A DNA stretch of 64,000 bases from Tigriopus japonicus. Lineage: Eukaryota; Arthropoda; Copepoda; Harpacticoida; Harpacticidae. The DNA lies in NCBI GenBank assembly GCA_010645155.1, contig JAAGOF010000244.1, forward strand, positions 40,900 to 104,899. Direction: 5' to 3'. A program made the position numbers and the translations under genes. Positions 33,248-45,000 of this stretch are shown piece after piece; within the stretch, counting starts at the first letter, position 1, and every line of letters begins with the position of its first letter. The notes beneath the pieces were generated by a model. It had not been told where the DNA came from. It did no database searches and saw only the letters and a list, made by a program, of their open reading frames with translations.

Positions 33248-35962
33248 CAAATCAGTTATACTGTACACTTAAGCAAGATTTTCACAAAAACATAGTTCAA
33301 AACTCTTTAAAAAACACTTTGTTTTTCGTTCAGCCAAAACTACAAATAGATAAATCTAACAGAGATTAATATTCAAATTCAAGCAATCTTTAGTATTCAA
33401 AGAATATATAAACGATATATTATTCTATACGTTTTCAAATGCATTCAAGATATCTATCCAAGTCCTGAACTTTGTTCTTAATCGTTCTCCAAAGTCGTAC
33501 GATTTTTTTACCTACCTTGAGAACTAAGAAGAACGTTTAAATCTACTGACCTAGTCTTATCATTTAAGATTCATTTGAATAAATGTCGATCCATTATTCC
33601 TGAACAACCCTACTATGTTTAGGGGCCTTCTACAGGTTGTCCAAGATGGTGCACCATGTATTTTTTGACAGTTTTGCCAAGTATGAGCCTGACTATGAAC
33701 CATGTGTTCCCAACTTTGAGCAAGCAAGATCAAATTTAAAAAGCACATGCCCACAAGCCTAGTCAAATAAGTTAAAGAACTTGGCATCAGAAATTTAACA
33801 AAAACGCAGAACTGTTGGCAACAGAAAGATGATTGCGTGTTAAGACCTAGTTACTTTTACCTCAATTTTTAGTTCTTCAAAATCTATTTTTTCCAATTCA
33901 CCATCAATTCATGGACACTCGTAGACGTTCCAATTCACTCATTGATAGATCACAAATTGTAATCATTCTTGACTATTAGAGGTTCTTATTAACCTATTAA
34001 AACATTATTTTAAGCCATGACATGACCACAATTTTTACATTGCATGATATTATTTGAATCAGTTACAAACACTTTTTACCTGGAAAAAAATGTCTATTTT
34101 ATCCTTTATTGGAGTTCTTGGAACTTGTTTTCATTCTGTATTAAATATACAATTTTCAAACCAAAGTCTATAATAACATGTAGTAATTCTTATGAAATAT
34201 CATGTCTCCATCTTTACCCAAACCTTAAGCCCCAATGGAGGCCATCATAAGGGTTACGAGACAAACGGCACAAATTCCAGAGGAATGAGTGAAAATTAAA
34301 GTCATAGAATCCGGCGTGTTATCGTGCGAACTTTGCAATCATTAGTTTTAATGAAAGAAAAATATCAAACAACGGTTGATTGTGAGTCTTTTGAAATATC
34401 TCTTTTTCATTATGTATTATTATTTATCAACAGACATTTTTCTTACAAAAAGGGATTTCTACCCACAGCGTGGCAAGAAACAACGCCGTTTGTGAAAGCA
34501 ATGATGCGACTGATCCGTTAGTGCTACGATCATTGTCTTGGACAAGAAATCCAAGCCAATCATGAACATCAAAACTGAACAACACAAAAAAATGAAAATT
34601 TACTCACCCAGTTAATCTTGTTTGATCCATTCCGTGAAGTTCCAATCCCGGGTTTTGGATTTGTGGAAAGGTCTTGTTTATGGAACTCTTGAAAATGACA
34701 TTTGCTTGCAGTCCGGACTTCAAATCCAGATACGGAGTCGAACATCCAATGCGTCAATATTTTGGATGACTTGGACAAACAGGTGGCCTCAGTTGGAACA
34801 ACGGTGGACTCTGCAATTAATTGGCTTTTTTCAGTGCGAGTGGTCAGATTTTGCAACCTGATTCTCCTGCTTTAAAGAGCAGCATAGGCTTAGTAACACC
34901 TTGTGCTTTCAAGAAGAATCACAAATTCGCAAGTTTAGGTCCAGCACTTCTTGCTCTTCAACGCAGTTCATGATGAACCTCGTCAAAGTGTCGATATCAC
35001 CCGGTACCCGACCTGATCCTCCTTATGAAAGAGAGAGAGGCAATCATAAATATCACTTTATCATCATTACTATTATCATCATCATCTTTTTTGTTATCAA
35101 TAAGCAGCATATGAAATTACCTGACCTGAACATGTTTGTATGGCCGGTCCCATTACCATTAGAGCTTGGAATTTTGAAGGTGGTGCAACAAAGTATGATA
35201 TACCCGAACTCCAGCATTTGAGACCAAGATATCACCATCGTCATTACCGCCGGCCGATCGATGAATGCAGCCACTCTTTCATACGGATCCAGAGAGAAAG
35301 AGAGTGCCACCACCCATCAATGGCAATGATCACGACAATGTCCCCATGACATTGGCAGATCCATTTTTGAGGCAACAATTAATATGAACCACCAATGATC
35401 ATTTCTACCGATAAACGGGCTTGTCTTTATCTCACCATGAACAGTGAGCTAAAAGAATACGGCTTATTAAGAGTGAGGAGATGGGTTGCCGACCCCGACC
35501 GTTGCATTTCAAGACAGCCGCAGATGGACCGCAGTGTAACTTCACCTCCCGGTTCTATTTGATTGATCAACATTGGGCAGGGAGCCCAACTTTTTTTCTC
35601 GACTCATCTTCACCAGAAAATTGACATTGAAAACCTATTTAGCACGACAAAATGACATTTAAAATTGATGATTGTTATCTGGGACTAATGTTCAAAGTTT
35701 GAGAGAAGCAGCCAAATTTTGATCTTTTATAACTTCTCCAAATTGGTCACCTTGATTTCGAGCCAAGAATGACGTGTTTTTAGTTTACATTCCTACCGCT
35801 AGATGGAAAAAAATGTGTGTCGAAAAGAGGCTTAGACACTATTATCAATGTAATTTAAGCATTGAATCCCTATTTTTATGTTTGCCGCCCTGAACATTTT
35901 CATTTCTGCTGCCCTGAATTTTATGCCTTCTCTCAGCACGAGGAGAGGAAGACGGTCGGACG

Positions 35963-36681
35963 TAGTGATGTGACTTGGGCAAGTAATGAGTCATCACAGA
36001 CACCCCAAGCACAAGTTGTTGACAAGCATTACTTGGGCAATACACCAATACACTTGGCAAGCTCAAGGAACATTGGTAGATGCAGTTGCCGGCAGTTGCT
36101 CTTAGAAGATTTCAGATGCTTGCAGTGTGACTTAGAAGAAAAAATGTCAAGTTGCATTTTCAATGATCTTTTGACCTTAATAATTTAGCAATAAACAGTG
36201 GACGTGAAACAAAAAATATTTTGATTTGGATAGCATTTGCAAAACCATGTTTTTTCTTTAGTTTCCGTTCTAAGCCACACATGAATACACTTTTCGGGCC
36301 AATCAAGAATGAGATTTCACAGTCACACTTGGGAACAAGCTCGGTCACTCAGAGTTGCTAGAAAAAAATATAAGATGCCAACTCTTTTTTTTTTTTTTGA
36401 AATATTCTCTAAAACTTTTGCATTTCTCGATACATAAGCTTTGAATTGTGTATTTTCATCTAAAAATCCGTCCTAACAAGAGCATGGGCCCTATTTCGCT
36501 GAAACTTTCTGGTTAATTGAAATTCTGATGCCGAAGGTTTAGTCTTCATTCCTAGCAAATTTGGCAAACCTGTAAGGTGGGAAAAATACTTGTACAGGCA
36601 CCCAAGTAGACCCAAGTTTCGGCAAGTCCAAGGTACTGTACCGGACCGCTTGCCCAAGCTCTTGCTTGCCTCCCATCACTA
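35963..36681 (-). mobile_element. hAT family A element (copy 3)
   Basis: Same 0.72 kb family as 29374-30095 but reversed. Ends TAGTGATGTGACTTGGG and CCTCCCATCACTA; perfect 8 bp TSD GTCGGACG (35955-35962 and 36682-36689). No coding capacity, no mariner. Confidence 0.93.
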
Positions 36682-36689
36682 GTCGGACG

Positions 36690-37206
36690 GTCGTTCTCCT
36701 TGATCAGTAAAATCAGGAACGCTGCCAACAGCGACAAGACGGTCTATTTAAAGGAAAACATAGTTTTTTTTGTCGGTCTATTTCCATGAATATTTTATAG
36801 GGCAATCTGGTTACACAATGACTTGGCGACTTAAAAACATGTCATTTTGCAACATGAAATAGAATTATGAACAAACCATACTCATGAATGCACCAAGTGT
36901 ATCTGTTGACCTTTTCTTCAATTCTTCGACAGCATACCTGATACGTCGAGTCTTGACTCAGGACTGATGAAGTGTTTCTCACTCGACCACATCAAACTTA
37001 AATTTTTTTGAAGTATAGTCATGAAGTTAGAAAATTCAGCAGGCTTTGTAGATGTATCAGCAAGACGAAATATCAAGCATAATATTTGATAGAAACTGGA
37101 ATCGTTAGGCTTTTGTGAAAGTAAGAAACCGAACTTTGACCAAATTTTGATTAAAGCTAATTTGGCCTTGATGGCAAAACTGATCGGAGGGCTCCGGTAA
37201 TGACCC
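36690..37206. other. No recognisable gene
   Basis: A minus-strand open frame (36918-37304) overlaps the candidate exon below in another frame and has no recognisable motif. Confidence 0.3.
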
Positions 37207-37368
37207 TTATAATGGTGATAGTGGATAAACAAGCTTCCATATAGTCTTAAAGAGTTCTTCAACCACAACAGGCTTCTTGGGCTCCCTGTGCCATGGATTA
37301 TCATTCAGAACCGAATGCAGGTAGTCACAAATTGCCTCATCCATTTTTGGCATGTTCCAAAGCTCTGT
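37207..37368 (-). CDS. Unidentified candidate exon
   Basis: On the minus strand, after an acceptor-like 'acgtaaacag', a frame reads W-N-M-P-K-M-D-E-A-I-C-D-Y-L, then P-W-H-R-E-P-K-K-P-V-V-V-E-E-L, and ends at TAA (37207-37209). The mix of residues looks like a folded protein rather than chance, but I do not recognise it. It could pair with the minus-strand candidate at 38197-38402. A coincidental frame is quite possible. Confidence 0.25.
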   Translation of the reverse strand, partial: TELWNMPKMDEAICDYLHSVLNDNPWHREPKKPVVVEELFKTIWKLVYPLSPL

Positions 37369-37737
37369 TTACGTAGATGTAATGCCAAAATCGCAACGCT
37401 GTGAATCACAATCAGCTGGATTTCTGCACTTGAAGAAATTTCAAGCAATGAAATACGAATGAATATGGGAAGGCAAGTGTTTTCTTCAACGTTCTGGGTT
37501 TTCTAAAGGCACCTATGAGTACTTTCAAGATGTTTTGTAGATTTCAAGAGTTTTGTGATCCACAGAATATAAGTTGAGATCACGAGTAAAACTTCCAGGT
37601 TGTGTCCCGAGTCACAGGTTTGCTGTGGAATTTTTTGTGAAAGTTACTAACATTAGCAGTCGTTTTTATATTCTGGAACGCCAACCTCTAAGACTTATTA
37701 GAAAAGTCCCGTAAATCCTTTTCCCGGCATGGTCTCT

Positions 37738-37822
37738 CACAAGCCCACAAGGTGTCGGTGTCAGTATCGATTTGACTGTTTGACGGTGTCGATGCCGAAA
37801 ATGCAGGTGTCACCCATCCCTA
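37738..37822 (-). mobile_element. hAT family B, other end
   Basis: GGTGTC-rich sequence ending GGTGTCACCCATCCCTA, the complement of the left end of 9237-12647. Flank GACAGGAA does not match the flank of the 27013 end. Confidence 0.75.
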
Positions 37823-38196
37823 GACAGGAACCCCTGAAAGGGGTGGACACGAACTACGATTTTTGAAAAAAATGGTATGAGACCGAGGCTATATTTTGAC
37901 ACAACGTCATTTTTTCCTTATTAACAGCTAAAAGTGTTGAACACGCGTCTTGAAAGAATTCAGTCAAACTTTTTGTGTTAATATTTGTAGACTGGATGTT
38001 CTTCATCTTGATTTTAGAGGTCCCAGCACTCTTTTTACTCGTCTCATGAACTTTTGACATTCAGCTCTCCAAAGGATTTTTGTTCTCATAACAATAAGGA
38101 AAATACTTAGATGGCATCTTGCTTCACCCATTAGTCCACCTTCAGTGAAACAATGCTAAACAGAAGTATTTGTGGTGGTATCTGGCGTGTTACTCC

Positions 38197-38402
38197 TCTT
38201 CCATCCTCGTCAACACCTCCATAACGCAGGAACCATTTCCATAGGAAAATGAAAGAACAAGAATGGTCTCATTTTGAAACAAGATGGAGTCCAAGTCGGA
38301 GATGTTGTTGGCTATGACTATTGAAGGGCACTTTTGACGGTTCTGGATCAGATCAGCCATCTGATCCGGATTGGAATAGGAACAAAGGCAATCACAACGT
38401 CC
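38197..38402 (-). CDS. Unidentified candidate exon
   Basis: Minus strand. Polypyrimidine 'tttttcactcattttgtctcaag' precedes a frame reading R-C-D-C-L-C-S-Y-S-N-P-D-Q-M-A-D-L-I and S-I-V-I-A-N-N-I-S-D-L-D-S-I-L-F, and a donor-like GTAACA follows at the end. Alternating hydrophobic strands and helices suggest an extracellular or ligand-binding fold, vaguely like an ionotropic-receptor amino-terminal region, but this is only an impression. Confidence 0.3.
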
Positions 38403-38411
38403 TTGAGACAA

Positions 38412-40955
38412 AATGAGTGAAAAACATGAGGATTAAATCCTTGATATTCATGTGGGTCCATGTAATCTGGGTTAGACTGTCAGATCACCAATTTGGGTTG
38501 ACTGACTCGAAAGGTAGATCAAAATATTGAGCCCGTCCATTGCTAGTAGGTCCACCTGATAGATTTCAAAGTCATCTTGTCAATGAAGTGATAAACATGA
38601 CAATTTGAAAAATTTGATGAAACATTCTCTTTTTCAACCGAGAATTGCAAATTTGATATGCTATTGACTGAGAAGTCATTAAAAAGAAAGAAGTTTGTTA
38701 AGGAAATAAAAAGGCCCGATTCATTTAGTTTTTAGGTGAGAGCATTAACAATTTTCAATATTCAGTTTTGCACATCATTTTGTCAGAAATTAAAAGTGAT
38801 GGGGTTCGTATTTGCCGACATCCAAAGACAATACATCATGTGTTGAATGCAAATTGACTTTTCATCTCGACTTGAAAACTACAAGCAAATAAATTGTAGG
38901 CTTTCCATTTTGTGTTGGCTTGGATTGGAGCAGGTCTGATGAAAAAAAATCCTAATTTGATCACCTTAAATATATGAATATTTAGGTATTCAACAATACC
39001 CTGCTTTATTTTGTGTATTTATTAACAATGTTCTGTGTTTAACCCGTACCCAATGTAAAAGATTTTGGGTCCAATGTTTTTGCACTCAAATTGGTCTTTT
39101 TTAATCAAATATTCAATTCTCAATTATGTGTCGGTTCAGATTCCATTCATGTGTCGAAAAAACTGTTTCACTAGATTACTTTTTAGCGATATGAGTCCTT
39201 CAAGCGCAACCAGTGAAATGGAAATCACGTGCAACCTTTGAGCTTTGATGCACAAAATTTCTGTTCTAATGTGTCCAATATACCTTTAGAAGCTCGAAAA
39301 TGGGTCACATGTTTGTGTCAGGGTGCAATTTCTGGAGCTGTATTACTAAGGTGACCTCCTAGTCTTATGTACTGTGACCTCCCAGTCAGCTGCTCCTTAA
39401 AGGACCCAATAGACGAGATGACGTTAAGCTTTAGAACGGAAAGTGTTTGACGATCCACTCACAACCTTTCACGGTTCTGCACTGTTTGCCCCAGGCTGTA
39501 CAATCTTCATTGTTTGTCAGCATCCTTTTGTCGCAAAATGAAAAATGAAAGGCAAAGAGCTAACCCCAAAGAATTTGGTGTTTTGGAGGCAGTCCAAAAA
39601 GAAGAGGAAATCCGAAATTCTACCCAACTTTGTCCATCTGAGAGGACAAGCCTTGACACATTTTCTCATTCTTCATTAATACCAGGACCAAAAGGCGATC
39701 TTTTAAATCGCAAATTCCACTAAATATGATGACCTGTGTAGCCTATTTCTCATTCAAAAGCAATTTTAAAAAAATCTGTGTTTTAAATGGGTTTCATGTA
39801 TTTTTATATCTTTTACTTTTTGTGTTACAACATACAAAAATGACATTTTTTCCATCTAAATTAAATTTTCAAAGACTTATATTGTTTGAGAATTTGGGTG
39901 TTTATATGCCCAGAGATACTTTCCGCTTCTTTGGGTCAAAAGTGGACCGCCTCAGCTCAAATATCGCTGATTTTATTTAAACATTTGAAAAATACTGAAT
40001 TTAGTAGATTATTAGGAGGATAAACTGTAATATGGACCTGTCTGAAAACCTTGAAAAACTGAAAGAGGGTTATTTCGGTACCAGGTAGCTCTGGTATGGG
40101 TGTCAAATATGAGTAGTGTTTAGATTTAATCCTCAATAATCCAATGTGTCAATGTTACGTATGTAGAGCAAATCAAGGGTAAACTAAGTAATTCTTGCGG
40201 AAATGAGCAATAAATTGGAAAAGCTTTCAGTGCAGTGATGTAGGCAAATCTCGACCGTATTAATGCCAAAACAAGGTGAATAAATCCATTTCTAGAATTC
40301 AGTTGTAAAACTAGAAAATTTGCTCATCAATGTTTTATTTTTCCATTTATTTACTACGTAAATGATTATTCAAAAAAAGGATCGCAATTTATGTTTTCAC
40401 CTTAAGGTACATGAAATGTACCTTACATCGACATACATTACATCGACATGCCAACTCGATTAGATCCAAAGGCTGGAGGTTCTTTTCTGTGCTCACTAAT
40501 TCGTTCATAGATATGCTTGCCTGTAAGTCTTAAACCGAAGGTTTTGAGAACAGATCATCATTTGGAAGCATAAATCATTTTTGCATTTCTTTGTCATTTG
40601 TGTCCCAATGTCGTTTGGAACTGCTTGAAGTTTTCGAACATCATCATTGATGTCAATGGCTGGGGCTTCTTGGGAGCTTCTCAGTATCACTTAAGGCTTT
40701 TAAAAGACCAAAAGAACTTTGAGAGTCTTCATCAGACTTTAAAGGGCAAAAGATGATCAATCGGGAAAGTGGATGGTCCATTGACACTTCACAAACTGGA
40801 CTTTCTTTGACGTTGGTTCCACCGACAAAACAGCTAAACAGATTGTTCCTTCAATGTTGAGGTTGGTTTATCAATTCCTATTTTCTTGCACAGCTCTGAT
40901 ATTCATTCACTTGGATCTTTTAGAACTCTAAGCTAGCTCCTTTGGTAACCAGTTT
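38412..40955. other. Long stretch without recognisable genes
   Basis: AT-rich, no transposon ends or coding motifs that I can support in 2.5 kb. Confidence 0.35.
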
Positions 40956-40963
40956 GGTGAAAC

Positions 40964-41921
40964 CACAGGGTGGATATACGGAAATTTTTGTTGGATGAGT
41001 TACAGCTGTTGAAGAGCAAAGGTTGCAGGTGAAAAGTTGATATTTTCGAAGATTATAACTTAAGTTGTGCCCAAACAAACAACAAGTGACTCTGACTTCA
41101 ACCTAGGGCAACCTAGTGATGGGTGACAGCGGCAATTTTGCCCTCGACTCCGACACCAATACCGCAAGGTTGACACGGTTGACACCCACACTGACACCTG
41201 TGTTGAAGTTGCCCATCAACGTTGTGGTGTTGACATTGGCACTGATAGCGTGTTCCTTATAATTAAGTCAAACAAAATGTGCCCTTCTGGACTGTAATAT
41301 GGAGCGCAAGTTTTGACAGACCTGCCCATTATAATGACATTTAAGTTCATGTTAGTTCAACATAAAATGGAGAGAGGGAAAATGAGCTTACATTTTACAA
41401 TACCCTAGCTGGGTATGTGATTTTCTTGCTTTGCAAGTCTGTTTTTGGAGTTTGGTAAGCGTTTATTTTTTTGATGGAACAAAAGTTGATATTGGATTTT
41501 ATATGTTATATGTATGACTTTACATATATTTCTTTTATTCTATACGAGTTGACATGACAAAAGGTCGCAATAAAAATTATTATTATCATTATTTTGTTTA
41601 GTCCTTCACATTTACAATCAAAATTGGGATCAAGTTTTTGGGCGGGCAGTACGTTTTTCAAAAACTCTTTGAGCCTTAAAATGTCGGCACCAGAGACCTG
41701 GTATTGATGCCGACACCAAAAGCCCAAAAAGTTGGTGTCAACACCTTGGCACCAACACCAGCTTCTCGCCCACCCCTACTTCAACCCTACAAACGAAACG
41801 AACTTGTTTGGGCACAACTGCTTGGGGAAACGTCACAGCCAAAGGTCAGCTGGGGCCTGAAAATTGTCCAACAAAATACTAGGCCTGTCTGCCCCAGCGT
41901 CTCCTCTCTGCCAACTCTGTG
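40964..41921. mobile_element. hAT family C compound element (copy 1)
   Basis: Ends CACAGGGTGG and CAACTCTGTG with a perfect 8 bp TSD GGTGAAAC (40956-40963 and 41922-41929). It encloses a hAT-B element (41104-41778). Its two flanking portions (about 140 bp each) match, in inverse order, those of copy 2 at 45001-45799. Non-autonomous. Confidence 0.85.
41104..41778 (+). mobile_element. hAT family B short element, passenger in hAT-C copy 1
   Basis: GACACC-rich left part starting TAGGG (with a 10 bp rearrangement before TAGTGATGGGTGACA) and right end CTCGCCCACCCCTA. Perfect TSD CTTCAACC at 41096-41103 and 41779-41786. Confidence 0.82.
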
Positions 41922-41941
41922 GGTGAAACCACTCGTTTAAT

Positions 41942-43060
41942 GGGGTATTCGTGAAGGAGACAGCTGCTGAAGTTACCTAAAATCGATTGTAGACGGCGCC
42001 ACATTTGACTAGGCGAGAATAAAATTTTGCTACGGAAGTACTGCTACCTTGAAAGTCCTTTTTAGACACTATTTCATCAGTTTTTCAAGGATTTATTGAT
42101 CTAAAAATAATGGAAAATAACTTGAATTCATGATTTTGTCACATTTTTAACCATACACCTGGACATTTCTTTCGAAAACCGAGTTTTAAGTGTACATATA
42201 ATGTTGCGTGAGTTTGAAAATTATGTCTTAAATCAAGCAAGGCAGAAACGACGCATGCACGGATTTTTTCCTGTCTGGTCAGGACCAAATTCGTCCCTGG
42301 GACTCTGATAAGGTTTTAAACCCCAAAATCGACCAATAAATGATTGGAATTGTTGTAGGGCTGGCTGGGAAGGGTTATCAGATCCATGTTAGTTTCAATG
42401 ACCCCAAGCACGACGACTTCGAAGCTCATCATTCAATTTCTCAGCCAACAATTATCGGCAGTGGGACCTTTCCGCCTGGGCTCTTACAAGTTGTGGAAAA
42501 AGTACAATCTGAAGTAAGAAGCTTTGATTCTAGTCTATTTTAGTTCCCTACTAGTTCGCAATAATATTCTTCATTCACGCAACTCCAACGTAAATAAGTT
42601 TTGCATATTTTGTAAAAGCTAGGTGTCATGTCAGTTACCTGCAAATTTGTCCATTTTTTAACCGCAAACAACGGCAAACAACGATGCGACAATAAATATT
42701 CATCAAATTGATGTTGCCGAGCCGGAAGTGTCGCACTAAGGATATTTCCAAACTTACGCAACATTATATGTGCACTTGAAACTCGCTTTTTAAAAGAATT
42801 GTCCCCGCGTTTGGTTAAAAATGTGACAAAATCATGAGGTAAACTTAATTTCTTTTATTTTTAGATCAATAAATCCTTGAAAAACTGATGAAATAGTGTC
42901 TAAAAATTTACGTCAAAAATAAAATAATAAAAAAATAATAATAAAAAAGTCAAGGTAGCAGTACTTCCGTAGCAAAATTTTATTCTCGCCTAGTCAAATG
43001 TGGCGCCGTCTACAATCGATTTTAGGCAACTTCAGCAGCTGTCTCCTTCACGAATACCCC
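41942..43060. mobile_element. 1.1 kb element with about 310 bp TIRs
   Basis: GGGGTATTCGTGAAGGAGACAG at 41942 and its complement ending 43060 open long inverted repeats reaching about 42250 and 42745. The flanks form only the palindrome AAT/ATT, so the TSD is unclear (at most AT). The loop holds an ATG frame (42340-42543, 67 aa) beginning M-I-G-I-V-V-G-L-A-G-K-G-Y, unidentified. The element starts 13 bp after the hAT-C TSD. Confidence 0.75.
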
Positions 43061-44936
43061 ATTGGGAGTCGAAAAGGCATTTCCTGTAATGGAAAGTAGA
43101 GAAATTCCGAAAATATGCCCTTCATTTTGCTAAGTTTGAATGCCTCTCGTACATCCCCAGTGAATTAAAATTGGCAGCAGCTAACAGTAAGTTGTTAATA
43201 ATTGTATCAAAAAACTATCTTAAATTTTAAGGACATCGAGATTTTTGCCTAATTTTAAAGTTATTACAAGTTTAAAATGTCAACTTCAGTTTCAAAATTA
43301 GTCACCCTCTATAAATGAGGAAGGAGAAATAGGGGAAAAAGGAGAAGACAAGTGGAAGATGTTTGTGGAGGTTTGAATAGGGGTGTTCAGTGTTCACGAA
43401 CTTTAACGAGAGGTTTTATTGAACATGCGGTCGGGAAGGTAGTTGAAGTCAGGAAAAGGATGCTAGGGCCAAGAAAGGAGTATAGATTATTGCCGATATG
43501 AAGTGAAGGAGGAGTTGGAAGAAGAAAGAACATTATAATATACCAACAAGAGGGGCCGTCAACGAAATCAGAGCGACCAATTTCAGACATTCAAAAAGGA
43601 GTTAAGGAAGCTTTCAGACATGTGGACTTTTGGACACCGTTGTGACAAACAAGCGAAAGAAGTTACTACATGGACAGGGTCTCTTAATCCTGTGTACACT
43701 CCACGTTTTGAATCGTGAGACTCGCAGAATCCGATTTCCACTACTTCCTGCGTCGCTTGATTGTTCTGGCACTTGACACGAAGCTTTCAGATGTTTTAAT
43801 GAGGTGTTTTCTTGCTTCTTTACCTCTATCACGTTAATTACCGAGGATTTGAAGCAAAAACTCTCCGTTCATAGAAATGAGTTCACTCAATGTACCTCCT
43901 CAGGCTGCTCACGCCAAACGCTCAAAAAGAGAGAGGTCAGCTGTTGAGTCAACCTCTCTATAATTACGCAATTTTTTCACCACACGCAACATTAGGGAAA
44001 TTACTCTAGCAATTAAGGGGGTTCGTATTTTGCCGATAGGCGAATAAATTCGTGTGTCGGAAGAACTGTTTGACCTTTTGGTAACTATGTCACAATCTGA
44101 ATTGTTCAAGCTGACAATCTGCAGAAACAATCAATCAGACCCCATTGGTGAAAATTACGGACAAGATGACCAGATTTAGCTTCATTTTTTATGATTTTGA
44201 TTATCAATCATTACATTTAGCCTCGAGAAACTTTATTTCGCATTTCAAGCCTTGGGGCTTTTTTTGCTCTTTCTTCAGCTTTTTCTGTCATTTCCAGCTT
44301 TTTTCAGTATTTTTTCGAATTTTCATGAAAAATTTTTTTCCATGTGTTGCCTGCCCTTTTGAGGTAAAAATCACTGAAATTCTACTGATTTAATGTCAGC
44401 AAATCGCCCATCATTAAATACTTGTTTCTCAAAATTGTCTCAAGCACCTAATAAAGTGTCACGCCTTGCCAAGTGTCAAATTTTCCCAAACAAACCTCCG
44501 ATAAAGATTTCCTTGCTCTATAAAGTGATTGCTTCAAGCCAAGGAAATCATAAGACATGGAAGCCTGCGCTCAGGTGTTAGGCTGTGGATTTTTTATAAA
44601 TCGAATTCTATTCAAGTGATTTTTTACAAGAATGATAAGACAGGCATTTAAAGATATCGTTTGCTAAATTTCAGCATGATACGTTCCCCGTTCACGAATA
44701 ACAACGTTTCGAAATTTATAAAGTTTGAAGTACATATGAAGTTGTTCTGGAGGAAGAGCGAGCATTGCTCTGAGCTTCAAATTACTCTACTTGGCACAAA
44801 GTTCAAACAATCAAGTTGAAATTGAGCATGTGAGTTTTGAATTACTAGTCGGACATTTGGTTCACATAGATTTTTCTCTGCCTGGCACAGAATTCGAAAA
44901 GTGTAGCCGAGGTATCCAGGTATTCAGTGATCCTTG
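43061..44936. other. No recognisable gene
   Basis: AT-rich sequence; a T-rich tract at 44260-44345 was the only compositional feature noticed. Confidence 0.3.
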
Positions 44937-45000
44937 TTCACACTAGAGGGCTAACAGAGGAGTGTCACTCCAGTACAGTTAATGGAGCTTTGTTTTGTAC

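Larger units (their letters stand above)
30232..35836. mobile_element. 5.6 kb long-TIR DNA transposon with 9 bp TSD (MULE-like?)
   Basis: Ends TCTAAGCCTCTTTTCGACACA and its complement are perfect for over 40 bp, and TIR similarity runs about 285 bp (30232-30515 and 35575-35836). The 9 bp repeat CACTATTAT flanks it (30223-30231 and 35837-35845). A 9 bp TSD and long TIRs suit Mutator-like elements; Merlin (8-9 bp TSD) is an alternative. I see no transposase in the 5 kb interior, which contains an internal inverted repeat (32005-32560) and a CCGAAA-MITE end (33209). Confidence 0.8.
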
